A DNA stretch of 64,000 bases from positions 24,958,213 through 25,022,212 of the forward strand of contig CM067089.1 in assembly GCA_034008185.1 (NCBI GenBank). The letters are read 5' to 3'. Every line of letters starts with the position of its first letter. Positions within the stretch are counted from its first letter, which is position 1. The notes under the pieces are model-generated. The model saw nothing but the letters and a program-made list of their open reading frames with translations. It made no database searches and was not told the DNA's origin. Positions 1 through 11,866 of the stretch are shown here, one piece after another. The stretch comes from Gorsachius magnificus (Eukaryota; Chordata; Aves; Pelecaniformes; Ardeidae). Position numbers and translations under genes: made by a program.

Positions 1-2853
1 GAGATTACACGGCTTCAGTGCCATGTCTGAGGTGCCAGAGAACTAGAAGGCTGGGTGAAACCTTTCCTGGCTGTGTATCACCAGTAGCATGTGAACCAGA
101 GTGCACGTTCTCAAGAGAGGAAAATAAAGTTTTAATTCCTAAAAAGCATAGTAAATTATCAATAAATATTTTAATAGGCAGTTAATGAATTGACATAAGG
201 TTAAACAAGCCAGCAAACTCTGCTTATAGCCATCCATGACTGCTACTGCATAACCTCATCTTCAACACAAGGTTCTCAGGCTGTAAAATTTTGCAGATTT
301 TCTTACTTAGTGGTTAGCAGTGCTTTGAAAACTATTTACAAACAGAACCTTCTTACAAAGTACAGCCTAATATTGTTTCTTTCTTTTTCTTCTTGTTTTA
401 TTAGGGAAGTCTAAGACAGCTGACAAACTGGGAAAAAATGCTAGAAACTTGGCTGGCTAATCTGGATATTCTATCCCTTCATCGTGAGAATTAACTGTGC
501 ATATTTCTTAAGAGTTTTGAGCTGAGAATAAAGTAGGTTTTGTTGGTTACTGCCAGTTCTCTAAGAGGTCAATTTGCAAAGCTGTGTTTTATTCCTCTGT
601 CCTGTAGTCCTGATCCATGATGATATTTGTTATGACAGCTTCCTTTTTGCTGGGTTCTGTCACATAAATTGAGTTACTCCACCAAAAATAAATATTTTTT
701 TTTTCAGAGAGAGGGGAAGACAATTAATTTGCAAAAGTTTTATGAATAATAATATTTTAAATTTCCTGAACATTTTTTCTCTGGCTTGGTATGAAATCTT
801 TTGTAATATTGCTGTGACTGAGTTTTAAAAACACAGCATCATCCGTGACTAGATCTCTCTTAGCCTTCACTTTTTATTACAGAATTCACCCAGCCTTGTC
901 TTAACAATGTACAGAATCTTCAGTAAGTGGCCCAAATGTAGCACAGTAGTCTAACTCACTACATAATCATGTGAACTATTATGTCACAGATTCACCAGTA
1001 TAACCATTACTAGAAAGAAATTCCAAACCAGAACCCTGTGGTTTTGGCAAGTTAATGGTATTGAAACATGCTACACTGTCAACTTTGAAATTGAAGGCCT
1101 TGCACCATTGCTATCTCAGTTCTGATCTGGAGACAAAGCCTGGGAGAGTTTGAAGTGGTTTTATTCTCTATCTCGATTCAATCATTGCCTTTTTTTGCAA
1201 ATAGGCCAACTCTGGTATCGGTTTCTACGCCGATTTTGTAATGTAGACATCTCTCCGCTGGAACTGCAATAGTTTGCTCCTAATTAGTCATATATGTTAT
1301 CCAACACGGTCAGCTGATAGTAGCTTTACTCATCTGACTGGGATTCCAGCAAGAAACCTAAGCATGGAAAGCTTTATTGTTAACAGTCTGTCTTCATCTT
1401 GAGAGCAACAATTTTTAATCTGAAGCTCTGAACTGTTCTCTTGTGAATGTGGAAAAGGTCCCCAGTATGATGGCCAAATATCAGCACATTTTTGAATACT
1501 TTTATATGTATGGAGCCAAAGTTGGATTCCAAAATTAAGACAAGAATTTCCTTAAGTTTAGCATTGATCTGTCTCTAATAATCTCTGCAATATAAACAGG
1601 AAGTCTCTTTGGTTTTAGTCTGCTATTTTTTTGTGTGTTTCTCACCAAAAGAAGGCTCATCAAAATATTTCTTTTTCTTATTTAGACAGATGGTTTGGAG
1701 ACTAAAACGTAATGCACAGTTTATGGAGTACCACTCTGTTCTCAATGAGTGAAGCATTACATTGGCTCAGCTTCTTTTCTTCGTTTCACTTTCCCACTTG
1801 GATAGTAAGAAGGTTCTAGAAGAACAAGTTTTTGGAAAGGAGTGGGATAGTTTGAAAAGTTGTAATGAATCTAATCCTAGTATCACAGGACTGCTTGACC
1901 CACAAGTTGTAATTTTTTTTCTCTGTGCACAGTAATGCCATTCTCTTGTAAAGAGCGGTTCCTGCAGAAAATACCTTAGCAGCTGCACTGGGCCCCTTTT
2001 TTCTTCCACTAGTTTACACAGGATTTTCTAGTTCTTGAAGAACTCAACATTGTGTGACTGAGTTGTGCTAGATGCAGGACTGGAGAACTTAGGACGAAAA
2101 CGTCTTAGAGGACCAGCAGGTATCATAGAATCTACAGTCTACAATTAGGCTCTTTTTCTGCTTCATCATTCCTAGGAAAGGGGTTTATGGATGTTGTTGG
2201 ATTTGAAGGATTTCTAAGTTAGTATATTTGCATGCAAGGAGAGTGGAAGAGAGGAGTAAAACACTAAAGTCACCAGCAGGAAGATTCAAGGAGAGTCAAG
2301 TTCAACTAAACCACCTTGATTTCCCATGCATTTCTTCTCATTTTCAGAAGTGTAAAACCTGTTTCTTGTAGTTGTCAGGTTTACATCTCTCTCTTTCTAT
2401 TAATTGACAATATATTGCTTGCAGAGACTGTACCTCTCTAACTTTCAGCTCTTCCCTCTTGCATCATGTGTGTACATGTTCTTTTCATAGCAATGTCTCC
2501 AGATGATGCAGAATTAATGCTGGCTGAGCTATATTTATCCCTCCTCACCCAGAAGGATGGGTGGATAAAAGTAGTGAGTAATGGGAAAAGTTGCTGTTTA
2601 ACAAACTGCAGAGGATGGTGGCTTTTGTTTGAGCTCTGCTCTTTCATAGCCATCCAAATTGTTAGCAACTTCCATGCATTTCTGTGGGAATCTTTGGTAC
2701 TTAAAAGGTGTAACGAAAAATAGCAACTGGCTTTAGAACTGAATATTAGGGAACTAAAACTTTTGCTCCTTAAAATACAGAAGTTTTCCATGTTGAACTG
2801 TACTATGTTGACTTCTGATTGGACAGTGAACCTGCTTATTGCTCTCTTTTCAG

Positions 2854-2938
2854 CAGCAGTATCATATACCTGTTATCTGTGTGGAAGGCTGTGGTTTTGC
2901 CCTTTGCCAGTATAACCAGCTCAAAGATGTAAGATTAA
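2854..2938 (+). other. Possible small internal exon (weak)
   Basis: An 85-bp segment is preceded by a good pyrimidine tract and acceptor (TTGCTCTCTTTTCAG, ending at 2853) and followed by GTAAGA at 2939. One frame is open throughout and reads QQYHIPVICVEG at its start and CQYNQLKD at its end, with three cysteines. No family is recognised. It could be an exon of an unannotated upstream transcript or a lncRNA, or a chance pairing of splice-like sites. No neighbouring exon was identified, so the call is tentative. Confidence 0.18.
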
Positions 2939-5900
2939 AAAATGGGGCCATGAGAAGCAGGGAAGGAACCTGTTTGCTAATTGTCAGGTATTCCCACACC
3001 TTGGCTTGAGCTCCTTCCTGGTCATGTAAACTTCTGTCAGGGTGAAGACACCTGTCTTTAGGGGCATAGAGTCTTAGGGGCATGGGATCCCTGCCAACAT
3101 GTATTTTCAATAGTATATGCCTATTTATAGACAGGTCTTTCATTATACTGTGTAGTTGGCAAAATAAAATGGAGACTGTGCCTCCTTGGATTAATTGGGT
3201 GAATATAGTTCCTTCTGCAGCCCCTTCCCCCGCCCCCAACCACCTCTGGCTGGTCTGGTATTTCAGTTCTGCAGTGAACTGCCAAGACAGCTAGAACAAG
3301 AGAGATCAGCTCAGCTACAGGCTCCTCTGGCCTCTGCAGCCACTTGCTTTGTTGTTTGATCTTTGTATTCAAGCATTTCCTGCAATAATTTTGTTTTGTC
3401 TTTGTGTGACAGACAGTTGCTGCCCCAGACATTGTGACAGAGACCTGGAACAAAAAACCACCTCACTGAACTTCTAAAACCTCCTATCTGTTATTTAGAG
3501 TAGAACTGCAGTGTTGAATGGCCTCAAATTAGACTTTGTCCTAGCTTTAATATTTTTTCCCCCAGCTCCAATTCTTGCATTCTTATGAGCAAACAAGCGT
3601 CAATGCATAAAGACGTGCAGTTGCTTCAGTATTGCAATTTACTTTCCCACGATAATGCAGCCAGAGAACCTGAAATTCACCTATACGTAATGGATTATAG
3701 GGAAGTATAGCACTTCAGGATTGTTGTGAGTCAGTCATCTTAGGCTTCGAAAAAAATAATCTCTGTGTATGTGTGCAACATATAATTATAGGAGAAGCAG
3801 TAGCAACAGCTTCCATACAAAGATTACTGAATTCTTTCAAATTAAAAAATTCTTATGATCTTTCGCTAAGTGTTCTGTGCCTCCATGGTTAGCAACAGGC
3901 CTTTGAAACTTGGCAGGAGGATAATCCTGGCATCCTTTTTGTTGGCTTTGTGAAAAAAACATTTAGATTGCATGAATTATAAGGTATTGAAGAAGACCAT
4001 TTCTTGTCCTTGGTTTGTACTATACAGTTAGTTTTGGCAACATGTTAAAATCCTGCAGCAATCTACAGAGTTTGTGCATGCCCCATGTCAGCATCTTTCT
4101 TCTGCGAGCTGTATACTCTAGGTGGGACACACAGAGAAGCATAATCACCCTTCAGCTTGGAATACCCTTTTGCCTGCAAGTATTGTCCTCTGGGAACAAA
4201 GAAGTGATGGTTCTATACTTGCTTCTTTTCCTGACTGGAAATAATAATTTTTATTATATAATACCTACCATGCATTTACACCAAATAGGACAAACCAAGA
4301 GAGAGTATTGTTTACAGTTAAGGTATCAGCCTAGGTCTTGGGAGGTGTACATTCAGTTTTTATGCAAATAAGTTAGCCTTTCTGTGTCTCAGATTTCTGT
4401 AGGACAGGAAGAGAGAATTTTTCTATTTTTCTGGCATACAGTGAGAATAAATGCATTCAAAAATGCCAGGTGCCTTGGTAACACAGTGCATTGAAGAACT
4501 TAATGATATTTGACCTGGTTGCATTAAATTTACTTAGCTCTGTTCATACTATAGTCTAAAGGAAACAGACTCCCATGTATTAAAAAAACCCCAATAAAAA
4601 CAACGCTGTACCTAACATATATTACGAGAAGGCAGAATTAAATTGCACAATTAATTATTGCTATGTCTTAGTTGTTGAGCGCGTCACTTATTAAATGTAA
4701 TCCTAGCCTAATAGCTGTAGTGTGCTATATAATGTAACATGAGGGGTTTTTAATTGTATTTGGGCCTTACCATGACCAACACAACTGTCATTAACTTCAG
4801 TGGAAGCCAGATGAGATTACTGGATAAAAATTTCAGGAAAGTTGTGGGGTTTTTTGTTTTTTTTTTTTCCTTCCAAAGCTTTTAGGTTGTTCTGCTTTTT
4901 TGAAAACTCTTAGCTTAAAGTATATTGCATTATAAAGACTATACAAAAACTTACCTTAGAAGAATGCTAACACGTTTACAAAGTGAAGTTTTCCAAAGAC
5001 ATCAGAAAATGCTGAACTTCAAGGTGCCTTTGCAATAGAACAATGAGAGAGCTTATACATTCATTCACAATCCCTGTGTAGCCTTTCTGTGATCATACCA
5101 CTCTGCTACCATATAATAGGAAAATAATAATTAAATATATCTCAGAGGTGGTTTTACACACAATTCTGCTTTGCTTGGGAACAAGGGAGGAATCAAAGAG
5201 CCAAAATGGAAGAGGTTTTCTTAGGAAATATATCAGATTGGACATTCTGCTTCTGTGTTGCAGGAAAGGATAAAAAAGCAAAAACTCTAGATGCAAGTAA
5301 AAATATTAGCTTTCTTTTCTCTTGTAGGAGTTCCCACAAGAATGGAAAAATGTAAAACAAGGCCATTAATTAACAGCAGGAAACTCAAAGCAAACTCATA
5401 GGTATTATAAAGGCCCATGGTAGTGTGGGATAACCAGTTTTCATTGGTTGCTCTTCTGCAAAAATGCATTCTGCAGAGTTAAAAAACCACAAGTGTGGGC
5501 ATGCACTTCTGAAAAAAAAATTATCACTCTACTGTCATTTTAATTCAGCAGCAGAGAAAATGAAAGAATTTGGATGTTCTTGTCTTCAGGTTTTATAGCA
5601 CTATATCACGCTGTCATACTAATATTGTTTAAGAAAAGGTGTACTAGTGTATTGAGTGTACATGCATAACTTGCTTTTCAGATCCCTTTAACTTGTTTAT
5701 CATTGGCTGTTAAATGTCTTTTGGAAGTGGGAATATAATATGTTGGAGATAGGAAAAGAGAAACCTAATTTCCAGCAGTTCAGCTGAGGAATGGCAAAGG
5801 ACGTCATCATTACTGTATTTCTTTCTGTCATTGTCAATAAGATTAACCTACATACTTTCTTCTATTTTATCTTCTTTCCATCATGTTTATTTTTTTCCTC

Positions 5901-7895
5901 TGTGTTTCACAGCAGAGAGTGCTAGTGATGCTATTTCCTGGGAGACATCTGGAGTTATTAGTTTGGACATTAAACACCATCTTCAACTGTTTGCGATTAA
6001 AAACAGGTGTAAGTGAAGCTGTGTATGAATAAAATGTTCCTCTGGAAATATGGACAAAAATATCTGCACTACAGTCAGTCTCTTTCAGCTAAATTGATTC
6101 AGTTTGTATTAAACATGATATTGCTGTGGATACTTATCAACAAATATTTTGAGACGTTTTTGTTGTGAGCATCAACAAAATGCGTTATATGGGTAAACTC
6201 TGAGCCAAATTTTCTGATGGTCAAGTTGGAAGAATTCTGTGACTTGGCTGGGACTTTTTTTTTGCCAGAATGTTTTGCTTTAGAAAACTCAGTTTGTTCA
6301 AGCACACCATTTTGTCAGGAGAAATTGTATTTTTTTTAAGATGACAATACATTGTTGTTTGACTTACTCTGAAGTGTAAGATGACTATTCACGCACATGC
6401 AGACGTACATCCATACTGTGCTGTAAGCTGGAAAACAGATAATTTTGATTAACTCAGTCTGAAATATTTTCATATCTTTCAGTTAATAAAACATTCAGGA
6501 TTGTTATTTTTTCCTCTTATAAACTCTCAATGTTCTTTTAAGATAGGAAAACCATTGTATACATAGGTTTTGTATAAAATTATATAATTCATTTGGTGCT
6601 TGCTACTATGCCGAATTTACTGGCATTATTAGCTAATTATTTTAATCAGTGGTCAATGAGATTTCGTAATTGTAGCTGTGTATACATTTTAGGCTAATGC
6701 CTGTTAAAATGACTTAAAGCCCTGTTGTTATGTGAAGAACTTAGAAAAAGGGACAGATCTGATGGGTGTCTGCCGTGGTCCCCAATACATCACTTCCCAG
6801 TTGTTTGGAGGCTGGTTTTATGGGTGTTATCTTCTTTTGAACATCTAGTGCTCTTTATTCAAGGAATGGATCTGCTCATTTTGTAATATGCGTGTGTGTA
6901 TAAAATATTGACCATATCAGTAATGCATTTTTTGTAGTTATACACAAGAGAAGTTAACTTATTTATTTAAAAAATAAGTTGGTTTTGTCAAGCAGTTTTG
7001 GCAATATTTGTTAAAAATCTAAGGAAATAATATTTGAATGGCCCACACAGAAGGGCTACCTTCTGCTTCTAATTGTGCAGGGAAACTGATAATTTAAATA
7101 AGCAAGTGATTTTGTGTATCTGTACAGTGTAAAAAAAAGACATTTCAAAGGTCAGCTAAGTCCCACTGTCATATAAATTATTTCAACCTGTACAAAGAAC
7201 CCTCACAAAACTTTCAGCTTCCAGGCAACCACCAACAAAAATATATTCTGTAAGTACAAACTTAGTCCTCTAAAGCTTTTCGCATAAAGGCAGCTCCATC
7301 AAAGCTAAAGAAAACATTCAGATGATTCAGGTGGTGCAGGGCCAGGACTCAAGAAAGTAGTGTTTTGGGATGCGCCGAAGAGTAAATATATATTGTGAGG
7401 GGAAAAACATTCTAAAACCAGAGGCAGCCTCACAATCATCTAGAATCTGTGCTATAAAGTGACACTGATGATCAGCAGGCTCAAAAGCTAAAAAAGCCCT
7501 CCTGTATTTATATAGCACGGTAATGTATTTTAGCTCCATAATAACATGAGGCACAAACTAATGAGCACATTGACTCATACATTTGAAATCTGAGACAATG
7601 TTATAACTTCGTTACAATTTCAGATTAGATGTTACAAAATACTCCTTCAGCGGTAGACAGTTGCAGCTGTGAGTTTTCATTCCTTTTGAAAATCATGTGC
7701 AGGTGATGGGTGCTTAGAAATTAAGGAGTAAAACAGAGACTCTGAAAAAGCAAAGTTTGAGAAATTTGCCAATCATCCTGTAGGAAACCGGCAGCAGAGT
7801 TAGGACTTTCACGATGTGCGTTTTCAAAGTCGAGGGAAGCATCGTAACAAGACAGTCACCTCTGTTCCAGCGAGTTTTGTTTTTCACTTCCTGTA

Positions 7896-7951
7896 CGGCG
7901 TAATGGGCCCGTTCCGCCGCTGCGGTCGGTAGCACTCCCCGGGTGTTACCG
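7896..7951. promoter_or_regulatory. Small CpG-dense pocket upstream of the main island
   Basis: Nine CpG dinucleotides fall within about 56 bp (for example at 7896, 7899, 7910, 7915, 7918, 7922, 7926, 7940 and 7950), while the surrounding DNA is almost free of CpG. Such a pocket survives if it is unmethylated in the germ line, so it may be a minor promoter or enhancer about 2.3 kb before the LRMDA start codon. It is too short to meet usual CpG-island criteria. Confidence 0.3.
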
Positions 7952-10145
7952 CAGGATTTGGATCTGTTATTTTATTCATGGCAGATAAAAATCTAGGCCA
8001 TGCCTGTACAAGAAAATGTTGAACTGGTTTCAAAAGAATGATTGTAAGCCAGATGCACTTGAAACAGTTTGCCACCTCCTTAAGTTGTTTTTGTAATTTA
8101 CAAAATTCAGCTCAACTGATTGAAGGGTTGATAAAGTCAATTTAAGTCACCCAGTTTAGGGAGCTGCACCTCCGACTTTTCCCTCTAGACAAGGTCTTGC
8201 CTAGTAAGTAGGAGGATCAATGGCAGGTTAATGCAATTGGCAATGTAAGAAGCTGGAAAAAACAGACCTGTTATTATTTGTGTGTGCTATTTTGTAAGCT
8301 ATTCAGGCAGGAATTTTTTCTTCGTAGGTATCTCTAAAGTGACAGCTAACACTCTACTAAAATTAATACTAATAATATAGATAATGATGTGCTAAATTGT
8401 TTTCAATATAGTTATTCCAGTTTTACAGGAGTGTAGTATTGAACTGAATTTACTCCATTAAGACAAATATAGCTAACGATAGCCGTGGGCCACTTCGTGC
8501 CTTGAGCTGTACGCGTTCATTCTGAAGGGAACCGCATGTTTGTGACTGGAGGAGAGACAAAATGAGGTATATACAGAAAGAGGAGAATGTATTACTTTGT
8601 TTAAATTTACAGTTCACATAGTACTTGTTTTCCTTGGCATACATTATTTGCTATATAATCTAATAAATAAAGCCACTGATTGTTTGAGGCATGCTGAACT
8701 AGCAAGTATGCTTTAATGGAAAACTCTTATGTAGAGAAACAGAACTTTTATTCATCAGTGTTGGATCAGCTTATTTGCTGTGGATGAAGGGTTTGATTCT
8801 GCTCTGTCTTCCACGATACAAGGAAAATTAGATTCATGCAGAGCAATGGAGTGATTTGTTCATTGACTGTGTTTTGATTTTTCTACATGTCGGCCCATTT
8901 CTTTATTGAACACAATACATTAAAACACCAGGGAGGGAAAAGCAGTACAAAATGTTTTTTTCCTCGGCTATTTGCCCTGTGTTTCCTGTCCAGTAGTCAG
9001 CGTAAAAGGAGGAATGGCTCCAGAGAAGGTGTAGTGCCACAGCGGTACCAAGAATTTATGCTGTTGATATTAAGAGGCAGAGCAGCAAGTACAGTATTAG
9101 TTTCTGCTGTGTTGCTGAATACACCGTAGAAAGTGGTTTGCAGTGTTGAATATGCATCCTCCTGAAACTTATTTCCCCTCACAGCATGTGACTCTGCTTT
9201 CAGCAAGAGTGAGTTTATGCAATATTAGCAATAAAGGGGAAAGAAGAGACAGATTTTTAAAGGTGCTTAGGCAACTGAAGAGATAGGTAGACAACTAATA
9301 GGATTTTGGATCCAAGCCTGAGAAATCTAAGTATCCTTAAGTCTCACATAAAATTCTTACAGAAAACCTTCAGTTTCCCTACTCTGCCTCACCAGTGGTA
9401 ACCTACCATCCTGCCATTACTGTAATGAGCAAATTCTCATGCCCTGGAAGGGCTGTTTTCACAGGTATTGGTAGATAATTCCAAAGGTATGTCTGTTTTC
9501 CACAGGAATTACCCTACCTTCTATAGACAAAACACATCGGTACGGGGGTGTGGGCCTCTCCTGTAGGTAGCATGGGACTAGTTCTGCCAGTGCTGCTTTA
9601 CCCATGACACGCATCTCTTCAAGGGCAAGTTATGCTTTGTGCCACGAATTAGCGGGCTGCTCAGCAGGTGGAAAGGCAGTCCGATGGCCCGCCAAGTCCT
9701 CTAGCTCCCCGCAGGGAACGAAATCCAAGCCCCGATTCCTCTGCCAGTCACAGCTATCGGCTGCCTCCGTCGCGTCTTCCCGGGGCCTGCTCCGCCACTG
9801 CTGTAGCCGCACAGGCGGGCCCAGCCTGGCGCGGAGCCGCGGCAGCCGGGTGCGCCCTGGCGCGGCATCGCTGCGGGGGCTGCAGCAGCCGCCGGGCAGG
9901 GACGACCGGGGCCCGCGGCCGCAGACCCTCGCCCCGCGCCAACCCCGTGCTCTCGGCTCCGCCAACGTCCGCCCTCAGCGGGACGGTCCTGCCGGGAAGC
10001 CCGCGGCGGGGCCTCTGGGCGGCCAGCCCGGGGGGCCGGAGCACGCAGCCGGGCGCGGGGCCGCCCGAGGGCAGCCGGACCCCCGCGGGGCCGCTGCGGC
10101 CGCCCTCAGCTCGCCACAGGTGCCCCCGCCCGCGCTTCCGCCCGC

Positions 10146-10155
10146 GTCAGCTGAC
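10146..10155. promoter_or_regulatory. Palindromic E-box in the LRMDA proximal promoter/5' leader
   Basis: GTCAGCTGAC is a perfect 10-bp palindrome centred on the E-box CAGCTG, 73 bp before the start codon. Basic helix-loop-helix factors bind CAGCTG cores. The flanks resemble those of MITF/TFE sites (GTCACGTGAC), but the core differs. Whether it is promoter or transcribed leader depends on the unknown start site. Confidence 0.3.
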
Positions 10156-10228
10156 TGCTGGAGGAAGCGGCGCGGCCCCGGCCCGGCCCCGAGCCCGCGG
10201 AAGCCCCGGCGCGGCCGCCCCCGCAGCC

Positions 10229-10258
10229 ATGGCAGGGGTCGTGGTGAGCGGAGCCCAA
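10229..10258 (+). CDS. LRMDA: LRMDA exon 1, coding part (first 10 residues)
   Basis: The exon encodes MAGVVVSGAQ, ending in phase 0 at a consensus donor (CAA followed by GTAAGT, 10259-10264). The ATG sits in a strong context (GCAGCCATGG). It is the first ATG in its frame: the frame stays open upstream to about 9668 but contains no other ATG, and that openness is explained by GC content. The exon joins in frame to exon 2 at 14761, giving Q followed by [16 protein letters not shown]. As I recall, vertebrate LRMDA proteins have a similar short N-terminal exon of poorly conserved residues before this QVSYI-type junction. The identification rests on exon 2 and the frame match, because ten residues are not diagnostic alone. 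An alternative donor within the exon (GTG followed by GTGAGC, 10244) would break the frame and is less likely. Confidence 0.72.
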
Positions 10259-10462
10259 GTAAGTGTCCGCGTCCCGCGGCTCGCAGGGCCCGGGCCGCCG
10301 CGGCCCCACCTGCCGGGGGCAGCCCGCCCCAGCCGGCGCGTCCCCGCCCCCGGCACCGGTCGTGGCTGCCCGAACTCCACGCCGGCTCCCCCGCCGCTCG
10401 GCCGGGACGCTCGCTCCTTCGGGCTGGGGCTGGGGCTGGCGCTGGCCGGGGGAGGCTCCTGC

Positions 10463-10491
10463 GGGGGCGGCGGGCTCGCAGGGGGCCGGGG
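10463..10491 (+). other. G-quadruplex motif in the CpG island, intron 1
   Basis: Four guanine runs (10463-10467, 10472-10474, 10481-10485, 10488-10491) are separated by loops of 4, 6 and 2 bases, which fits the standard G3+N1-7 rule on the non-template strand. A second G-rich stretch with a GGGGCT repeat lies just before it (10421-10440). It starts about 200 bp after the first splice donor, so it would be transcribed into the nascent intron. Confidence 0.55.
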
Positions 10492-11808
10492 CGGTTGAGT
10501 TTCCAGCCGCACGCAGGCACCGCGCCACGGGACGCTGCCCAGGTATCGCCTCTCCGGCAAACCCGCTGCTGCGGGCCCGCCGCAGGGAAGGAGCCGAGGA
10601 GCCGCCCCTGCCCCCGAGAGCGCGGCGGGGGGAGAAGGCGGGGCGGCCCCAGGGGTGTGCTCGGAGCGGCGCGGCCGGGGGCGTCTGCGTGCGCCGGCCC
10701 CGGGGGGGGGGCCGGGTGGCCGGCGGCCGGGGCCCTTGCAAGGCCGCCTTTGCTGCTGCTTTAGTCCGCTCAGACGCAGCAGGCGCGTTGCCGAGGCTGG
10801 GCTGGGGGAGCAGCGCGGCTGTAGCGCTTCCCCCCGTGCGGGGTCTGCGGCTGGCGGTGCAGCCCGGCGCGGGGCCCGGTGGGCGGAGGATCGGGTCCCG
10901 CTCCAGAGCGGCCTCCGGTTCCTCTCGGACCCTGCCGCTCTAAGGTTTGCGTAGGCTGCGGGAATAAACGAAAGGAGAAGGACTGAAATGTGCAAAGTGT
11001 TGTTCCTGCTGAAAGTCAACGCTATGTATGTTTCGCTTTGGTTAGAGAGATGTTGGGAAGTAAATCCTGCTGGCCTTTACCCAGTGCCTTATTTGGCTAC
11101 TGAAAAACTTTCTGGCTAAAAATTGTCATTACTGATGAACCTGCGTCTAAAACTAGCAAAACAATTTTTTTTCCCCCCCACAAAAAAGCATAAATGAAGC
11201 TTGTCTTCTTTTTAAAAGTGGTTTGCCATTAAGCCAGGGTGTTGCCCCTCTAATTGCTTCTTTAATCTGGTCGCTATTTCTGTGTGGAGCTCATTGTGAA
11301 TGTATTTGATATGGAGGCAATTGGCTAATTTTGCAGCTGCTGCAGGAAACAGCTCCTGTGGTCTTTGCGGTGCACTATGGCACTGAGTAACATGCGGCCT
11401 TCTTCCCTTGAGCATGTCTCGAGCCCCTTCAAGTAAAGCATATTTGTAATTTGGCTTTGTGCCTAACATACAATCTTCTAACAGTTTAGAGTAAAATATA
11501 ATGCTCAACTGACTGACTGGAAATATTCTCCAGATGTAATTCCCTTCAGTGGAAGGGAATATGCAATATCTAGAGTTCATACATGACCTATTTGGTGACA
11601 TTCTTTAATAAAGATGTTACTTTTTGAGTTACTAAGATTACAATATCATTGTAAAATGATTGCAGAGGTTAAATGGTAATATCCTCTGAAACTAAAGCAG
11701 AAGAGAGGTGCAGCTGCTATTGACTGGTTAACTTATGTTTTAAATATTTTCTACAAACATTTTTTTTTCCTGAATTACATAGTGTGTTGAAGAGTCTGCA
11801 AGAATGAC

Positions 11809-11866
11809 TGAGATGTCTGTAGCCTGTCTGAGATGTCCGTAGCCTGAGATGTCCATAGCCTGTCTG
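11809..11866 (+). repeat. Three-unit degenerate tandem repeat
   Basis: The units TGAGATGTCTGTAGCCTGTC, TGAGATGTCCGTAGCC and TGAGATGTCCATAGCCTGTC follow one another directly. The middle unit lacks the last four bases. This is a short minisatellite-like array in intron 1 with no evident function. Confidence 0.75.

Larger units (their letters stand above)
1..9600. other. Intergenic DNA upstream of LRMDA
   Basis: This is AT-rich unique sequence with no recognisable protein family in any frame. The longest open frames (about 110-125 codons, at 2438-2791, 2862-3239, 3121-3453 and 4015-4371) overlap each other on one or both strands, have no splice or family support, and look like chance. It holds short T-tracts, one possible small exon (2854-2938) and a CpG-dense pocket (7896-7951), both listed separately. 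I saw no CR1 copy here. In other vertebrates the neighbour on this side is ZNF503 beyond a gene-poor interval, so long-range regulatory elements for either gene could lie here; that is inference from synteny. Confidence 0.6.
9640..10950. promoter_or_regulatory. CpG island promoter of LRMDA
   Basis: Base composition changes sharply from AT-rich DNA to about 1.3 kb of very GC- and CpG-rich sequence, then returns to AT-rich DNA near 10950. The LRMDA start codon and first splice donor lie inside it. I see no TATA box at a fixed distance, as expected for a broad CpG-island promoter, and the transcription start cannot be placed from sequence alone. The many long open frames on both strands here follow from the scarcity of AT-rich stop codons and are not genes. 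CpG-island promoters are often bidirectional, so antisense transcription is possible but not shown. Confidence 0.85.

Noticed and set aside
2438..3453. Several 110-125 codon frames on both strands
   Set aside because: They overlap each other, lack family motifs and splice support, and are within chance expectation.
9604..11019. Very long overlapping open frames on both strands (up to 386 and 290 codons), rich in P, R, G and A
   Set aside because: They lie in the CpG island, where AT-rich stop codons are rare. All six frames are open at once and none shows a domain. Only the short LRMDA exon is supported.
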